Positions 47,724-55,933 of a stretch of 64,000 nt of DNA are shown here, one piece after another. The notes below the pieces were generated by a model. The model saw only the letters and a program-made list of their open reading frames with translations. It made no database searches and was not told where the DNA came from. This DNA comes from Pseudarthrobacter sp. NamB4 (lineage in GTDB: Bacteria; Actinomycetota; Actinomycetes; Actinomycetales; Micrococcaceae). Both the position numbers and the translations under genes were made by a program. Location of the stretch: positions 62,001 through 126,000 of the forward strand of contig NZ_VAHM01000012.1 in NCBI RefSeq assembly GCF_005796185.1. Direction: 5' to 3'. Numbering within the stretch: position 1 is the stretch's first letter; each line of letters starts with the position of its first letter.

Positions 47724-48314
47724 ATGAGCAAAGAAACCAACACGGGCCCCACTCGATTTGTCCAGCACGTCATTATTGTCCACGGATACGAGGCCTCGCC
47801 GGACGCGAACTGGTTCCCCTGGCTACAAGGAGAACTTCAAGCCGAAGGCATCGACGTCACGGTTGTTCCCCTCCCGGCCCCGGACGATCCTGCAAGGGCA
47901 CCGTGGGAAAACGCTGTCAGTTCCGCGCTTGGTGTGCCCGATGGGAGGACGGTCATCGTGGCCCATTCTCTCGGTGCCGTCACTGCATTGCGGGTGCTCG
48001 CGGCCCTGCCGGAGCCATGGGAGCTGGGCGGCGTTGTCTTGGTGGCCGGCTTCGTTGAACCACTGGAGGCATTGCCGGAACTGGACCGATACCTGGCAAG
48101 TGACGTTGACGTTGAACGCCTGGCAAGGAACATCCGAACGCGAACAGTGATCCGCTCCGAAACGGACCCCTTTGTTCCGCCAGCAGCATCGGATGACCTC
48201 GCCAAACGCCTCGATGCACAGCTGCAGGTCCATCCAGAAGCCGGACACTTCATGGCAAAAGATGGGGTGACGACATTTCCGGCTGTGTTCGACCTGCTGC
48301 GGTCGCGCTATTGA
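47724..48314 (+). CDS. Alpha/beta hydrolase, RBBP9/YdeN family
   Basis: A 196-residue single-domain serine hydrolase. Motifs are VIIVHGYEASPDANWFPWL near the start, nucleophile Ser in IVAHSLGAVTAL, acid in SETDPFVPP and catalytic His in HPEAGHFMAKDG. These match the RBBP9/YdeN group of small hydrolases of uncertain substrate. ATG 47724 is used. No signal peptide, so intracellular. Confidence 0.88.
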   Translation: MSKETNTGPTRFVQHVIIVHGYEASPDANWFPWLQGELQAEGIDVTVVPLPAPDDPARAPWENAVSSALGVPDGRTVIVAHSLGAVTALRVLAALPEPWELGGVVLVAGFVEPLEALPELDRYLASDVDVERLARNIRTRTVIRSETDPFVPPAASDDLAKRLDAQLQVHPEAGHFMAKDGVTTFPAVFDLLRSRY

Positions 48315-48601
48315 AAGGAGTTCATCCATGACGTAGAGGATGGCTCCGTCATTGAGCTGCGTTTGCCGGGAGCGGCGGGGGATGCCCCTGGCCCAAAATG
48401 CGCTCATCAGCCCTGGGGTGGCGGTGGCGCCGGCGTACATTCAGGGCGAGCTGTAGGCTCCTTCGGGGAAGGGAATCGCCAGGGCCACCACGGCCGCCTC
48501 ATGCCCCTCACCTGTCCTGCACTGCAGGGCGAAGAATGCGGAAAGTATCTGGCGATACCCCGCTCATTGGCTAATTTTCAGTGACCCGGCAGACTTGCGT
48601 T
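48315..48601. other. Intergenic stretch of 287 bases
   Basis: AAAGGAG is followed by an ATG whose frame ends after two codons (ATG ACG TAG). Two other short frames are open here (including DVEDGSVIELRLPGAAGDAPG) but neither has a start with a ribosome binding site. It may be a decayed gene behind the hydrolase; nothing further can be assigned. Confidence 0.4.
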
Positions 48602-49720
48602 ATGCGAAGCTTCGGGGTGGAAGAGGAGTTTTTGCTCGTTGACGCCCAAACTGGAAATCACGCGGCAGTCGGTGAAGACCTGATCGCCGCCCAGAACGAC
48701 AGGAGCGCCACAAGGCGAGGCGGCCGTCCAGCGGCAACGCGAGGCAACTTCCTGACCACGGAAGTACAGCGCGAGCAGGTTGAAGCGGTTACCGCACCTT
48801 TCACCTGTCTGTCTGATCTTGCTACCGCCCTTAACGAAGGCCGGGCCGAAGCGAATCGCCAGGCAATGGTCTTCGGAGCGAGAGTCGCGGCTTTGGGAAC
48901 TTCACCGCTTCCTGCGTTGCCTCATCTGGTCCAGACTTCACGCTATCGCGCCATGGAAGACCGCTATGGCGTAGCGCTTCGGGAACAACTGATGTGTGGT
49001 TTCCACGTGCATGTCGCCGTCGATTCGCCCGATGAGGGCGTAGCGGTCCTGGACAGGATCAGAATTTGGCTGCCCACCCTGATCGCCCTTTCGGCGAATT
49101 CCCCTTATTGGCAGGGCAAGGATACCGGTTATGCAAGTTTCCGCTATCAGGTGTGGAGACGGTGGCCAACAGCAGGACCGACCGAGATATTTGGTTCGGC
49201 ACGGGCGTACCAGGACCTGGTGGAAATGCTGCTCTCCTGCAACGTCCTCCTGGACCGTGGTCAGATCTATTTCGATGCCCGCCTTTCAGCAACCTACCCA
49301 ACGGTCGAAATCCGCGTCCCGGACGTATGCACCGATCCTGCCCATGCCGTAGCCCTGGCTGCCATTGTCCGGGCCTTGGTCGAGACGGCAGCTCAAGACT
49401 GGGCCGAGGGAAAGCAACCTCCTGCGGTTCCTGCCGAGATGCTGCGCCTGGCCTCTTGGCGGGCCAGTAGGTACGGCATTGAGGATGACCTCATCCATCC
49501 TGAGCTGAACCGGCCCCGCCCGGCGAAAGAAAGCGTGGAAGCTCTCCTGAATCACGTCGAGCCGGCACTCTCGGAGACCGGGGACCGGACGCTGGTGGAG
49601 AGAACTGTTCGGCAAATCCTGGCCAGCGGGACAGGGGCGAGCAGGCAGAGAACCATCATGAACAGCGGCGGTAACCTCCGCAAAGTCATCTTGGATGCTG
49701 CAGAACGGAGCACCATCTGA
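48602..49720 (+). CDS. Carboxylate-amine ligase, YbdK family (glutamate-cysteine ligase type 2)
   Basis: A 372-residue ATP-dependent ligase of the GCS2/YbdK family. The N-terminal FGVEEEFLLVD motif is diagnostic, with QLMCGFHVHVAV, LIALSANSPYWQGKDTGYAS, FDARLSATYPTVEIRVPD and a C-terminal Arg-rich helix. YbdK has weak glutamate-cysteine ligase activity. In an organism expected to use mycothiol the true substrate is unclear. ATG 48602 begins MRSFGVEEEF; GTG 48581 is an alternative. Neither has a good ribosome binding site. No neighbouring thiol gene. Confidence 0.88.
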   Translation: MRSFGVEEEFLLVDAQTGNHAAVGEDLIAAQNDRSATRRGGRPAATRGNFLTTEVQREQVEAVTAPFTCLSDLATALNEGRAEANRQAMVFGARVAALGTSPLPALPHLVQTSRYRAMEDRYGVALREQLMCGFHVHVAVDSPDEGVAVLDRIRIWLPTLIALSANSPYWQGKDTGYASFRYQVWRRWPTAGPTEIFGSARAYQDLVEMLLSCNVLLDRGQIYFDARLSATYPTVEIRVPDVCTDPAHAVALAAIVRALVETAAQDWAEGKQPPAVPAEMLRLASWRASRYGIEDDLIHPELNRPRPAKESVEALLNHVEPALSETGDRTLVERTVRQILASGTGASRQRTIMNSGGNLRKVILDAAERSTI

Positions 49721-50447
49721 ATAGACCTCAGCTCGGGCGACCGGTCCGACCCAGCGGCTCGAAGATCCCTCCGGAAGGGATCGCCGCGCCGTAGCTTGGG
49801 CAGGCGCCCAAGACCCGCATAGGCAGTGCTGATGCCCCCACTGACCGATCAACTTCTGTGAAAATAAAGAACGCCCACCTCATCCCCTGTTGTCCTCAAG
49901 CACCGAAACAGGCATTCCAGGAAAACCAGCCGAGAACGCCTTCGGCCCGGATACGGCTGGACAGTCGCACAGGTTATGCGTAAATTCCGTAGTGGCAGGC
50001 ATCACATCTTGTGGTGCTTCCCCTTTTCCGGTCATGTGCAGGGCCGGCAGGAGACCCGCTGTAGCAAGACGGCGGCTGGATGCACGACAGCGAAAGCGAG
50101 CCATGATGGCCACCTCGCATCCCAAAAAATTTCCTCCTGAAGCTACGATTCAGAGCTCTGATACTAATTCCCCTAAATCCGCTGGATCCCTCTCCGGCAT
50201 GTACCGTTGCTGCTGTACGCGCCAAGGCATGGAGGTGCCTCAGAACCGTAGTGTCTGTGGGGCGGGGCGGCGGGCCGGGCTGGACATTCAGGGCCGGAGG
50301 CGCCGGAGCGTTGACCCTCCCTTTCGGAGAGTCGGACGAAGATCAAGCCGTCGGGTGCAGGGCTTGCGGCACCGATCAGAACCTCGGGCTGCACTCCATC
50401 GAGACCCTGAACCCGCCAATCGATCTCCTGACGGCAGCCCTACCAAT
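49721..50447. other. Stretch of about 730 bases without an assignable gene
   Basis: Several frames are open. On the minus strand ATG 50123 follows AGGAGG but encodes only an unfamiliar 50-residue peptide. On the plus strand ATG 50106 starts a frame (MATSHPKKFPPEATIQSSD) containing YRCCCTRQGMEV that runs in frame into the zinc-ribbon sequence below, but its middle is Arg-rich and looks out of frame. I assign none of them with confidence. Confidence 0.35.
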
Positions 50448-50636
50448 GTGCTCGCCTTTGGCGGGCACTACATCCACTGCGGCCACCCCATGGAGAAGAT
50501 AGGCTCTGAACTCCGGCGGCTGAGCGCACCTGCCTTCACCGACGGTGACCAGAAGGAAACGGAAACCCTGGATGTCTACATGACGACGCGGGTACTGCGC
50601 TGCCGGTGCGGCTTCCAGATGGAACTGCCCGAATAA
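50448..50636 (+). CDS. Small zinc-ribbon-like protein
   Basis: 62 residues from GTG 50448. Two Cys-containing ends, HYIHCGHPMEK and LRCRCGFQMELPE, flank a conserved-looking middle (IGSELRRLSAPAFTDGDQ), consistent with a small metal-binding fold. The start is uncertain: the same frame is open back to ATG 50106 (176 residues), and a longer protein with YRCCC near its front is possible. Function unknown. Confidence 0.5.
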   Translation: MLAFGGHYIHCGHPMEKIGSELRRLSAPAFTDGDQKETETLDVYMTTRVLRCRCGFQMELPE

Positions 50637-50732
50637 GCGCAGTCGTCATCCCACCCAGGCCCAGCACACACCGCGCCGCTTTGCCGGCCCGCCGCCTCAT
50701 TTATCTGTTTAAAACGAGGAGTTGTCCTTGCT

Positions 50733-51509
50733 ATGGAGTTTGAATCCAATGAACCTGCCTCAAAAGTGGATCTCCCGCAGTCGGTTACCGAGGAGGTTCC
50801 GACCCTGGACGTTACCGTCAGAATCCGTCGCTATGACCCGGAAGTCTCGCCGGCCGCCCGATGGGAAGACTACCCATTGAGGATGCTGTCCACTGACCGT
50901 GTCCTTGACGCCTTGCACCGGGTCAAGTGGGAAATCGACGGGTCCCTTTCTTTCCGCCGGTCCTGCGCCCACGGAGTGTGCGGTTCGGACGCGATGAGGA
51001 TCAATGGCAGGAACAGGCTGGCCTGCAAAGCCCTGCTGAAAGACCTGAATCCAGCCCAACCCATCACGGTCGAGCCGTTGCAGGGTTTGCCGGTGGAGAA
51101 AGACCTGATCGTCGATATGGAACCGTTCTTCCAGTCCTACCGAGAGATCGTTCCCTTCCTCATCAGCACAGGACATGCACCAACCCGGGAACGGCTGCAG
51201 TCCCCTGCAGAACGGGAACGTTTCGACGACACAACTAAATGCATCCTTTGTGCAGCGTGCACCTCGTCGTGCCCGGTTTTCTGGAACGACGGGCAATATT
51301 TCGGGCCAGCAGCGATCGTGAACGCCCACCGGTTCATTTTCGACTCCCGAGACGACGCCGGCGACATGAGGCTCGAAATCCTCAACGACAGGGAAGGGGT
51401 CTGGCGTTGCCGCACGGTCTTCAATTGCAGCGAGGCCTGCCCACGAGGCATCAAAGTCACCCAAGCCATTAAAGAAGTCAGCCAGGCAATCCTGTCCGCC
51501 CGGATCTGA
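50733..51509 (+). CDS. Succinate dehydrogenase/fumarate reductase iron-sulfur subunit, isolated copy
   Basis: A 258-residue SdhB-type protein with all three cluster sites: [2Fe-2S] in CAHGVCGSDAMRINGRNRLAC, [4Fe-4S] in CILCAACTSSCPVF, and [3Fe-4S]/[4Fe-4S] in CRTVFNCSEACPRGI. It is full length with an acidic N-terminal extension of about 27 residues. GAGGAG lies upstream. No flavoprotein or membrane-anchor subunit gene is nearby, so it is an orphan, probably a paralogue of a complete operon elsewhere. It may swap into complex II or serve another electron-transfer partner. Confidence 0.9.
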   Translation: MEFESNEPASKVDLPQSVTEEVPTLDVTVRIRRYDPEVSPAARWEDYPLRMLSTDRVLDALHRVKWEIDGSLSFRRSCAHGVCGSDAMRINGRNRLACKALLKDLNPAQPITVEPLQGLPVEKDLIVDMEPFFQSYREIVPFLISTGHAPTRERLQSPAERERFDDTTKCILCAACTSSCPVFWNDGQYFGPAAIVNAHRFIFDSRDDAGDMRLEILNDREGVWRCRTVFNCSEACPRGIKVTQAIKEVSQAILSARI

Positions 51510-51737
51510 CAATAAGTAGTAAGGAGTCACGGCGAAAGCAGGCTCCCTTCTGAGGAACCGGCGGGGCACACCTCTAGATCGTCCTTTAGCTCGGCCTCCC
51601 GTAGCCGATTTCAGCCTGTACGGCCCCGTTCCGGTGTGGGTCTTCTTCCGGCCGTTGTAGGCGCCGACGCGCTGCTTTAGGCCAACTGCACGGACTGGGA
51701 TCCCGCGCACTGATTCGGCACGTACGAGTTTCGGCGC

Positions 51738-52182
51738 CTATTTCACGGTGAGGGTGCCTCTCATGTTGCCGTGGAAGTTGCAGTGGTAGGGGTAGGTCCC
51801 GGGTTCTGTGGGGGCGGTGAAAGTGCCCCTACCAACTTGGATGTTGGCGTCGAACGCGTTGCCGGTGTCAGCTGTGATGGTGTGGGCTTCAACGTCTTCA
51901 TTGGTCACGGTGATCTCTGCCCCAGGGCTCACGGTTTCTGCTCCCTGGTATTTGAAGCCCTTGATCAGAAGTTCTGTCGCAGCGGCCGCCGGCGAGGAGC
52001 TCGTGCCCGAGGCTGAGGGGGCAGGTTCGGTGGTGGCGGCAGGAGCTGACGGGAATTGCTCAGTCAACGTCGGGGCCGCCGTCGTGCCGGACCCGGACAT
52101 GCCCCCGCAGCCGGACAGGGCCAGCAGGGCGGCTGCTGCCGCGAATCCGAGTGCGCTGCCGGTTCTGGGTGCTTGCCTTCAT
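51738..52182 (-). CDS. Cupredoxin lipoprotein with a frameshift in its signal peptide
   Basis: The C-terminal domain is a small blue-copper fold: ligand His in EDVEAHTITAD, then Cys, His and Met in YPYHCNFHGNMRGTLTVK. An intact frame exists only from ATG 52100 (MSGSGTTAAPTL). Upstream in the same frame is a lipoprotein signal core (ALGFAAAAALLALSGCGG) that has no start codon. ATG 52182, with GAAAGG before it, starts MKASTQNR in another frame. Removing one base near 52156-52162 joins them into a normal lipoprotein. The gene may be inactive, or the base may be a sequence error. Confidence 0.8.
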
Positions 52183-52228
52183 GATGAAAACCTTTCGGGG
52201 GCGGGCTGGAACGATGAATTCTGCACTG

Positions 52229-52864
52229 TCAGGGGTGTTCGATCCAGCAGGCGAGGATGGTGGTGGAGAGCTGGTAGGCCAGCGCGTTCCTGGTGATGTT
52301 GTCCGGTCCGAGGGTGGCGGGCAGGTCGGAGGCGTCTACCTGGAGAACGAAGCTGTCTTTTTGGAAGACTGCTGACCCGTCAGCGGTTTCGTAGGCGGGG
52401 AAGCCGAGGTTGGCGAGGCCTTTGATTGGTGTGGCGTCTTTTGCGAGGGCCTGCATTGCATCAAAGTAGGTCAGTGCCGTGGCCTTGTCCTTGGCTTCCT
52501 TGACGGAGATGACCAGGTCGCCTTCGTCCAGGTGGTAGGTGCAGGTGAAGGTGCTGTCGGCCCAGTCGTTGATGGTGTGCGGGTCCTGCCCGAGGTCCAG
52601 GATGGCGGTCAGCCGGTCCTTTGGCTGGTCCCCGCAGACCATGAGAGCGGCTGCACTGGGCCCGTCGGCCTTGGGGGCACCCGGTGATGAGGAACCGGCA
52701 CCGTGGTGCCCGCCGCCGTGGCCCTCAGAGTGCCCGGTCTCGGTGGAACCTGCTGGTGCCGAGGGGCCGGATGGTGCGGTGACGGATCCGGCCGCTGTTG
52801 CGCAGCCGGTGAGCAGCAGGGCCGTGAGTGCCAGGGAGGCCAGCAAGGGCGTGTGCTGTTTCAT
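52229..52864 (-). CDS. His-rich lipoprotein, DUF3558-like
   Basis: A 211-residue lipoprotein: signal MKQHTPLLASLALTALLLTG with lipobox LLTGC (Cys21), then a Ser/Gly/His linker (GHSEGHGGGHHGAG) that could bind metal. A domain with paired Cys follows (MVCGDQPKDRLTAILDLG, STFTCTYH) resembling DUF3558 proteins. It sits between sortase and cupredoxin on the same strand, 46 bases before the latter. The His cluster next to copper proteins suggests metal handling, which is inference. Confidence 0.8.
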   Translation of the reverse strand: MKQHTPLLASLALTALLLTGCATAAGSVTAPSGPSAPAGSTETGHSEGHGGGHHGAGSSSPGAPKADGPSAAALMVCGDQPKDRLTAILDLGQDPHTINDWADSTFTCTYHLDEGDLVISVKEAKDKATALTYFDAMQALAKDATPIKGLANLGFPAYETADGSAVFQKDSFVLQVDASDLPATLGPDNITRNALAYQLSTTILACWIEHP

Positions 52865-52908
52865 CGGTTTTCCATCCTGGCCGCACCGTCTGCCGGTGGC
52901 GGCCGTTG

Positions 52909-53610
52909 TCAGGCTTTGAGGGTGGCGTAGACGACGTAGTTGTCGTCAAACTCCCCGGTGGCGGGGTCGTAGCCGTCGCAGGTGACGAGCCGCAGTTCGG
53001 GCCCGGGAGTGTTCCCGTAGACCTCAAGGGTGGGGAACTCGTCTTTGGGGTAGAGCGCGCCGCGGTCAACGGTGAAGACGGCGGTGCTGCCATCGGCCCG
53101 GGAAACGGTGAGTTCGGCGCCGGGGGTGAGTTTGCGCAGGTCCGCGAAGACACCTTTGTTGCCGCCCAGTGCGTTGACGTGGCCCAGCAGCACTGAAGGT
53201 CCGCGTTCTCCCGGAGTGGGGGAGCCGTCGTACCAGCTGGCAGGGGCTCCGTTCCCGGTGTCCTGCGGTACTTTCAGGGAGCCGTTCTCTTCCAGTCCCA
53301 GGTGGATCAGCTCCGTCCGGACCGAGATGGAGGGAATGGTCAGGGTGACCGGGGCCGAAGCGGCCATGACCGGCGGGAGTTGCTGTGCGGACGGGGCCGC
53401 AGCAGGGGCGGCGGGTGCCGGCGCGGAAACAGGCGGGGGAGCGCTGGGGGTGCCGGGCGCAGCAGGGGCTGAGACCGAGGCCGCAGGTGCCGTTCCCGGG
53501 TCCGGGGTGGTGGCTCCGCCGGCGCAGCCGGCGAGGGTGAGCAGGAGCAGAACCCCGGCCGCGGTGGAGGCCAGGGGGCCTCTGCGGTGGCCGGGGTTCT
53601 TGGGTGTCAC
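52909..53610 (-). CDS. Class F sortase
   Basis: A 233-residue exported transpeptidase. The N-terminal hydrophobic segment (GPLASTAAGVLLLLTLAGCA) ends in a lipobox-like LAGC, followed by a long Pro/Ala linker. The catalytic domain (about 85-233) has the His in VLLGHVNALGGNKGVF and the catalytic Cys in LRLVTCDGYDPATG. Class F sortases act as housekeeping or dedicated enzymes in actinobacteria. The start is GTG 53610, 24 bases after the CHRD gene, whose C-terminal anchor makes it a candidate substrate. Confidence 0.9.
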   Translation of the reverse strand: MTPKNPGHRRGPLASTAAGVLLLLTLAGCAGGATTPDPGTAPAASVSAPAAPGTPSAPPPVSAPAPAAPAAAPSAQQLPPVMAASAPVTLTIPSISVRTELIHLGLEENGSLKVPQDTGNGAPASWYDGSPTPGERGPSVLLGHVNALGGNKGVFADLRKLTPGAELTVSRADGSTAVFTVDRGALYPKDEFPTLEVYGNTPGPELRLVTCDGYDPATGEFDDNYVVYATLKA

Positions 53611-53634
53611 TGTATTGATCCGATCAGCTGGTGC

Positions 53635-54399
53635 TTAGGCTGCTGCGTTGCGGCGGCGGACGACGTACGCTCCGCCGGCGAGGGCGATCAGGGCCAGGCC
53701 GGAACCGATGGCGAGGGCTCCGGTGTCGGTGCCGGTTTCGGTGGCGATGCCGGTCGCCGCGCCACCTGCGGGCATTTTCATCTGCCCGGCCGTCAGGGTC
53801 CCGCACAGGGCGGGGGAGGTGGCGGCAAGCGGAAGCTCAGGGACAAGGTCGCTCTTGGCCGCCTGCGCGGCCGGGCTCAGCGTTGCGGGATCAAGGCCGT
53901 GGACAACCACGACTGCAGTGCCTGCCTGAAGGGCGGCCTTGGTCTCGGCATTCAGCTCGAAGGTGCGGTCAATGGTGTACGCGGCGCCCTGGCCGGCGAC
54001 CTTGAGGTCAAGGCCTGCTGCGGGGCTGGTGTCCCCGCTGGTGGACAGGGTGGTGACGATGCCGCCATAGGCCGGTGCGCCTTCGGTGGTGTTGACGACC
54101 TGGTCGCCGTTGGTATCGGCTGAAGGGTCCGGGCACATGCCCTTGGCGCCGCCGTGGATGTGCTGGACGTGCGGGTACGGGGCGTCCATGAACGTCGCGG
54201 CCAGACCGGAAACGTTTAGGACAACATGGGCCTGGTTGCCCGTGACGTCAACAGTGACGGTGCCCGAGGCTGAGCTGCCGTTCAGCTGGCCGAGGGTGGT
54301 CTGGTAGGACTGGTCCGCGGCCATGGCCGGGGAACCGGACAGGGCCAGGGCGCCCAAAGCGAGGGTGGGAACAGCCATAAAGCGGAGTGTCTTATTCAT
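53635..54399 (-). CDS. Secreted CHRD-domain protein with C-terminal membrane anchor
   Basis: 254 residues: signal peptide MNKTLRFMAVPTLALGALAL ending near PAMAADQ, then a CHRD-type domain (GTVTVDVTGNQAHVVLNVSG, HVQHIHGGAKGMCPDP, VVVVHGLDP). The end, GALAIGSGLALIALAGGAYVV followed by RRRNAAA, is a typical wall-sorting tail, but no LPxTG precedes it; the nearest candidate is MPAGGAATG. GAGGAG precedes ATG 54399. CHRD domains occur in chordin and in uncharacterised bacterial proteins. The sortase gene follows directly. Confidence 0.88.
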   Translation of the reverse strand: MNKTLRFMAVPTLALGALALSGSPAMAADQSYQTTLGQLNGSSASGTVTVDVTGNQAHVVLNVSGLAATFMDAPYPHVQHIHGGAKGMCPDPSADTNGDQVVNTTEGAPAYGGIVTTLSTSGDTSPAAGLDLKVAGQGAAYTIDRTFELNAETKAALQAGTAVVVVHGLDPATLSPAAQAAKSDLVPELPLAATSPALCGTLTAGQMKMPAGGAATGIATETGTDTGALAIGSGLALIALAGGAYVVRRRNAAA

Positions 54400-54575
54400 T
54401 GGAAATATCTCCTCATACACGGACGTGTGATGTTGGTATCCCGGAAGGGGACAACAGTACTTCGCACCACCACCAGGAAAGGATGGGTGAGGATGTGGCC
54501 GGGTTCACATATTTTTTGGGCGGGCTGCCGCGAGCAGGTTTTCCAGTGCTCTTAAGCTGGTTGTGGCGTGGTAAC

Positions 54576-55046
54576 TCAAGCAGCCGAGGTGCCGTGGCGC
54601 CGGCCCCGGACAGCCCGCCCTGATCCAGACTGCTTGTGCAGCAGGGCGTACCCGGCCACTGCCAGTGCCCCTGCGATTGCTTCCGTGACGGCGGTGATGA
54701 CCTTGGCCGTGTACCAGACCGGTTCATACATCGAAGGCAGCGGCCCGATAGCCGGAACCTGGACATATCGGTAAAGGATGACCGCGGCCAGGGACGACAA
54801 CGCCACCACGGCAGCGGCAGCGAAAGCCATCCGTGAACCCCTAAGCAACACGAACACCGCGGCCAGGACAGACGCGCTGGCCTGAACCAAAAACAGGGCG
54901 CCCTGGCCGACACCGCCCGGCGCTGCCTGCTGATAGCCCGGGGCGAGCTGGGCATGGATCACGGCGGTGACCACCAGGGCCGTCGCGACAGCAACCCGCA
55001 ACACCCAAAGAGCGCCTCCCTGCTGATTTCTGTCTGCGCGGTTCAT
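54576..55046 (-). CDS. Four-helix membrane protein
   Basis: 156 residues with four predicted helices (about 15-32, 48-68, 72-91 and 113-135) and a basic C-terminal tail (GSGRAVRGRRHG). The family is not recognised; its layout recalls small DoxX-like or copper-associated membrane proteins. The ATG overlaps the upstream cupredoxin stop (ATGA), so the pair is coupled and likely works together at the membrane. A 176-base gap separates it from the CHRD gene. Confidence 0.75.
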   Translation of the reverse strand: MNRADRNQQGGALWVLRVAVATALVVTAVIHAQLAPGYQQAAPGGVGQGALFLVQASASVLAAVFVLLRGSRMAFAAAAVVALSSLAAVILYRYVQVPAIGPLPSMYEPVWYTAKVITAVTEAIAGALAVAGYALLHKQSGSGRAVRGRRHGTSAA

Positions 55047-55438
55047 TTCACGACCAGCGTCCCGGTCATCTGCGGATGGAAAGTGCAGATAATCTCGTAC
55101 TCGCCCGGGGCATCCGGTGCTTGGAAAATTACCGTCCCACCGCCCGGGACTTCAATATCGAACCCGCCCCCGTCCCTGGCCGTGACAGTGTGCGGGGCGC
55201 TGTCCGCGTTGGTCACCGTCACCATCGACCCCGGCTTCACCGCCGCCGGCACCTGATACTTGAAATCCTGAATCATGATGAGTGCTGCGGCCGCTTGGGC
55301 CGATCCATTCGCTGACGGCGCAGCGGAGCCGACCGCGGGCGGCGGGGCGGGCGCGTCCTCACCCTGGGCCGCGCATGCGGTGATGGCCGCCAACGACACG
55401 GCTGTGGCTACGGTCAGGCTGCGATTGATCCTTTTCAT
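55043..55438 (-). CDS. Cupredoxin-domain lipoprotein
   Basis: 131 residues. Signal MKRINRSLTVATAVSLAAIT leads to lipobox ITAC (Cys22), then a Pro/Ala linker and a blue-copper domain with His in SAPHTVTARD and the Cys-His-Met loop in EIICTFHPQMTGTLVVK. AAGGGG stands before ATG 55438. It is a full-length relative of the broken cupredoxin at 51.7 kb. Expected role: extracytoplasmic copper binding or electron transfer. First gene of the leftward cluster. Confidence 0.88.
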   Translation of the reverse strand: MKRINRSLTVATAVSLAAITACAAQGEDAPAPPPAVGSAAPSANGSAQAAAALIMIQDFKYQVPAAVKPGSMVTVTNADSAPHTVTARDGGGFDIEVPGGGTVIFQAPDAPGEYEIICTFHPQMTGTLVVK

Positions 55439-55933
55439 GGCGTACCCCTTCACGAGGGATGTGTCCTCCACACACCGGACGGCGCGTCCATCAGGACCTA
55501 CCCCACGCACCTTATTCGTCACCCGCGCCCTCACGGACTGCCAAAGGCGGCAGAAGCCTGCTTGACGGGTAGGCGCGGCAACAAAAGGGGGTAAGACGCC
55601 AGCACCCCAGAATGACCAGCGACACCACGGCGTTGCATCCCGGTGCCCTTGCGGCGAGAACCATATCCTGTTCTGGAGACGGATTTTTACGCAGCCTGCT
55701 CCGCCCTTGATCCTTCAAGACAGGACGAACGAGGATGTTTACACGATTGCTGCATTAGTTGTGGCCGGGTTTTGTAGTCCAAACGTCCGTGTTTTTGAGA
55801 TCACCCGGTACCGGGTGGAATGCAGGTTTGAAGTGTGCTGTCATTCCGGCCTGCTCCTTGGCGTCTTCGGTCCGGGGGCAAAGTGAGGTTGGCGGGTCCA
55901 TTTTCCGCTTTCCGGATTCTGAGGACGCGGGGT
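55439..55933. other. Upstream region of the cupredoxin cluster, no gene seen
   Basis: Nearly 500 bases between divergent genes. Presumably holds the leftward promoter for the cupredoxin cluster, but I cannot pick -35/-10 boxes with confidence. No frame here has both a good start and a recognisable product. Confidence 0.4.
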
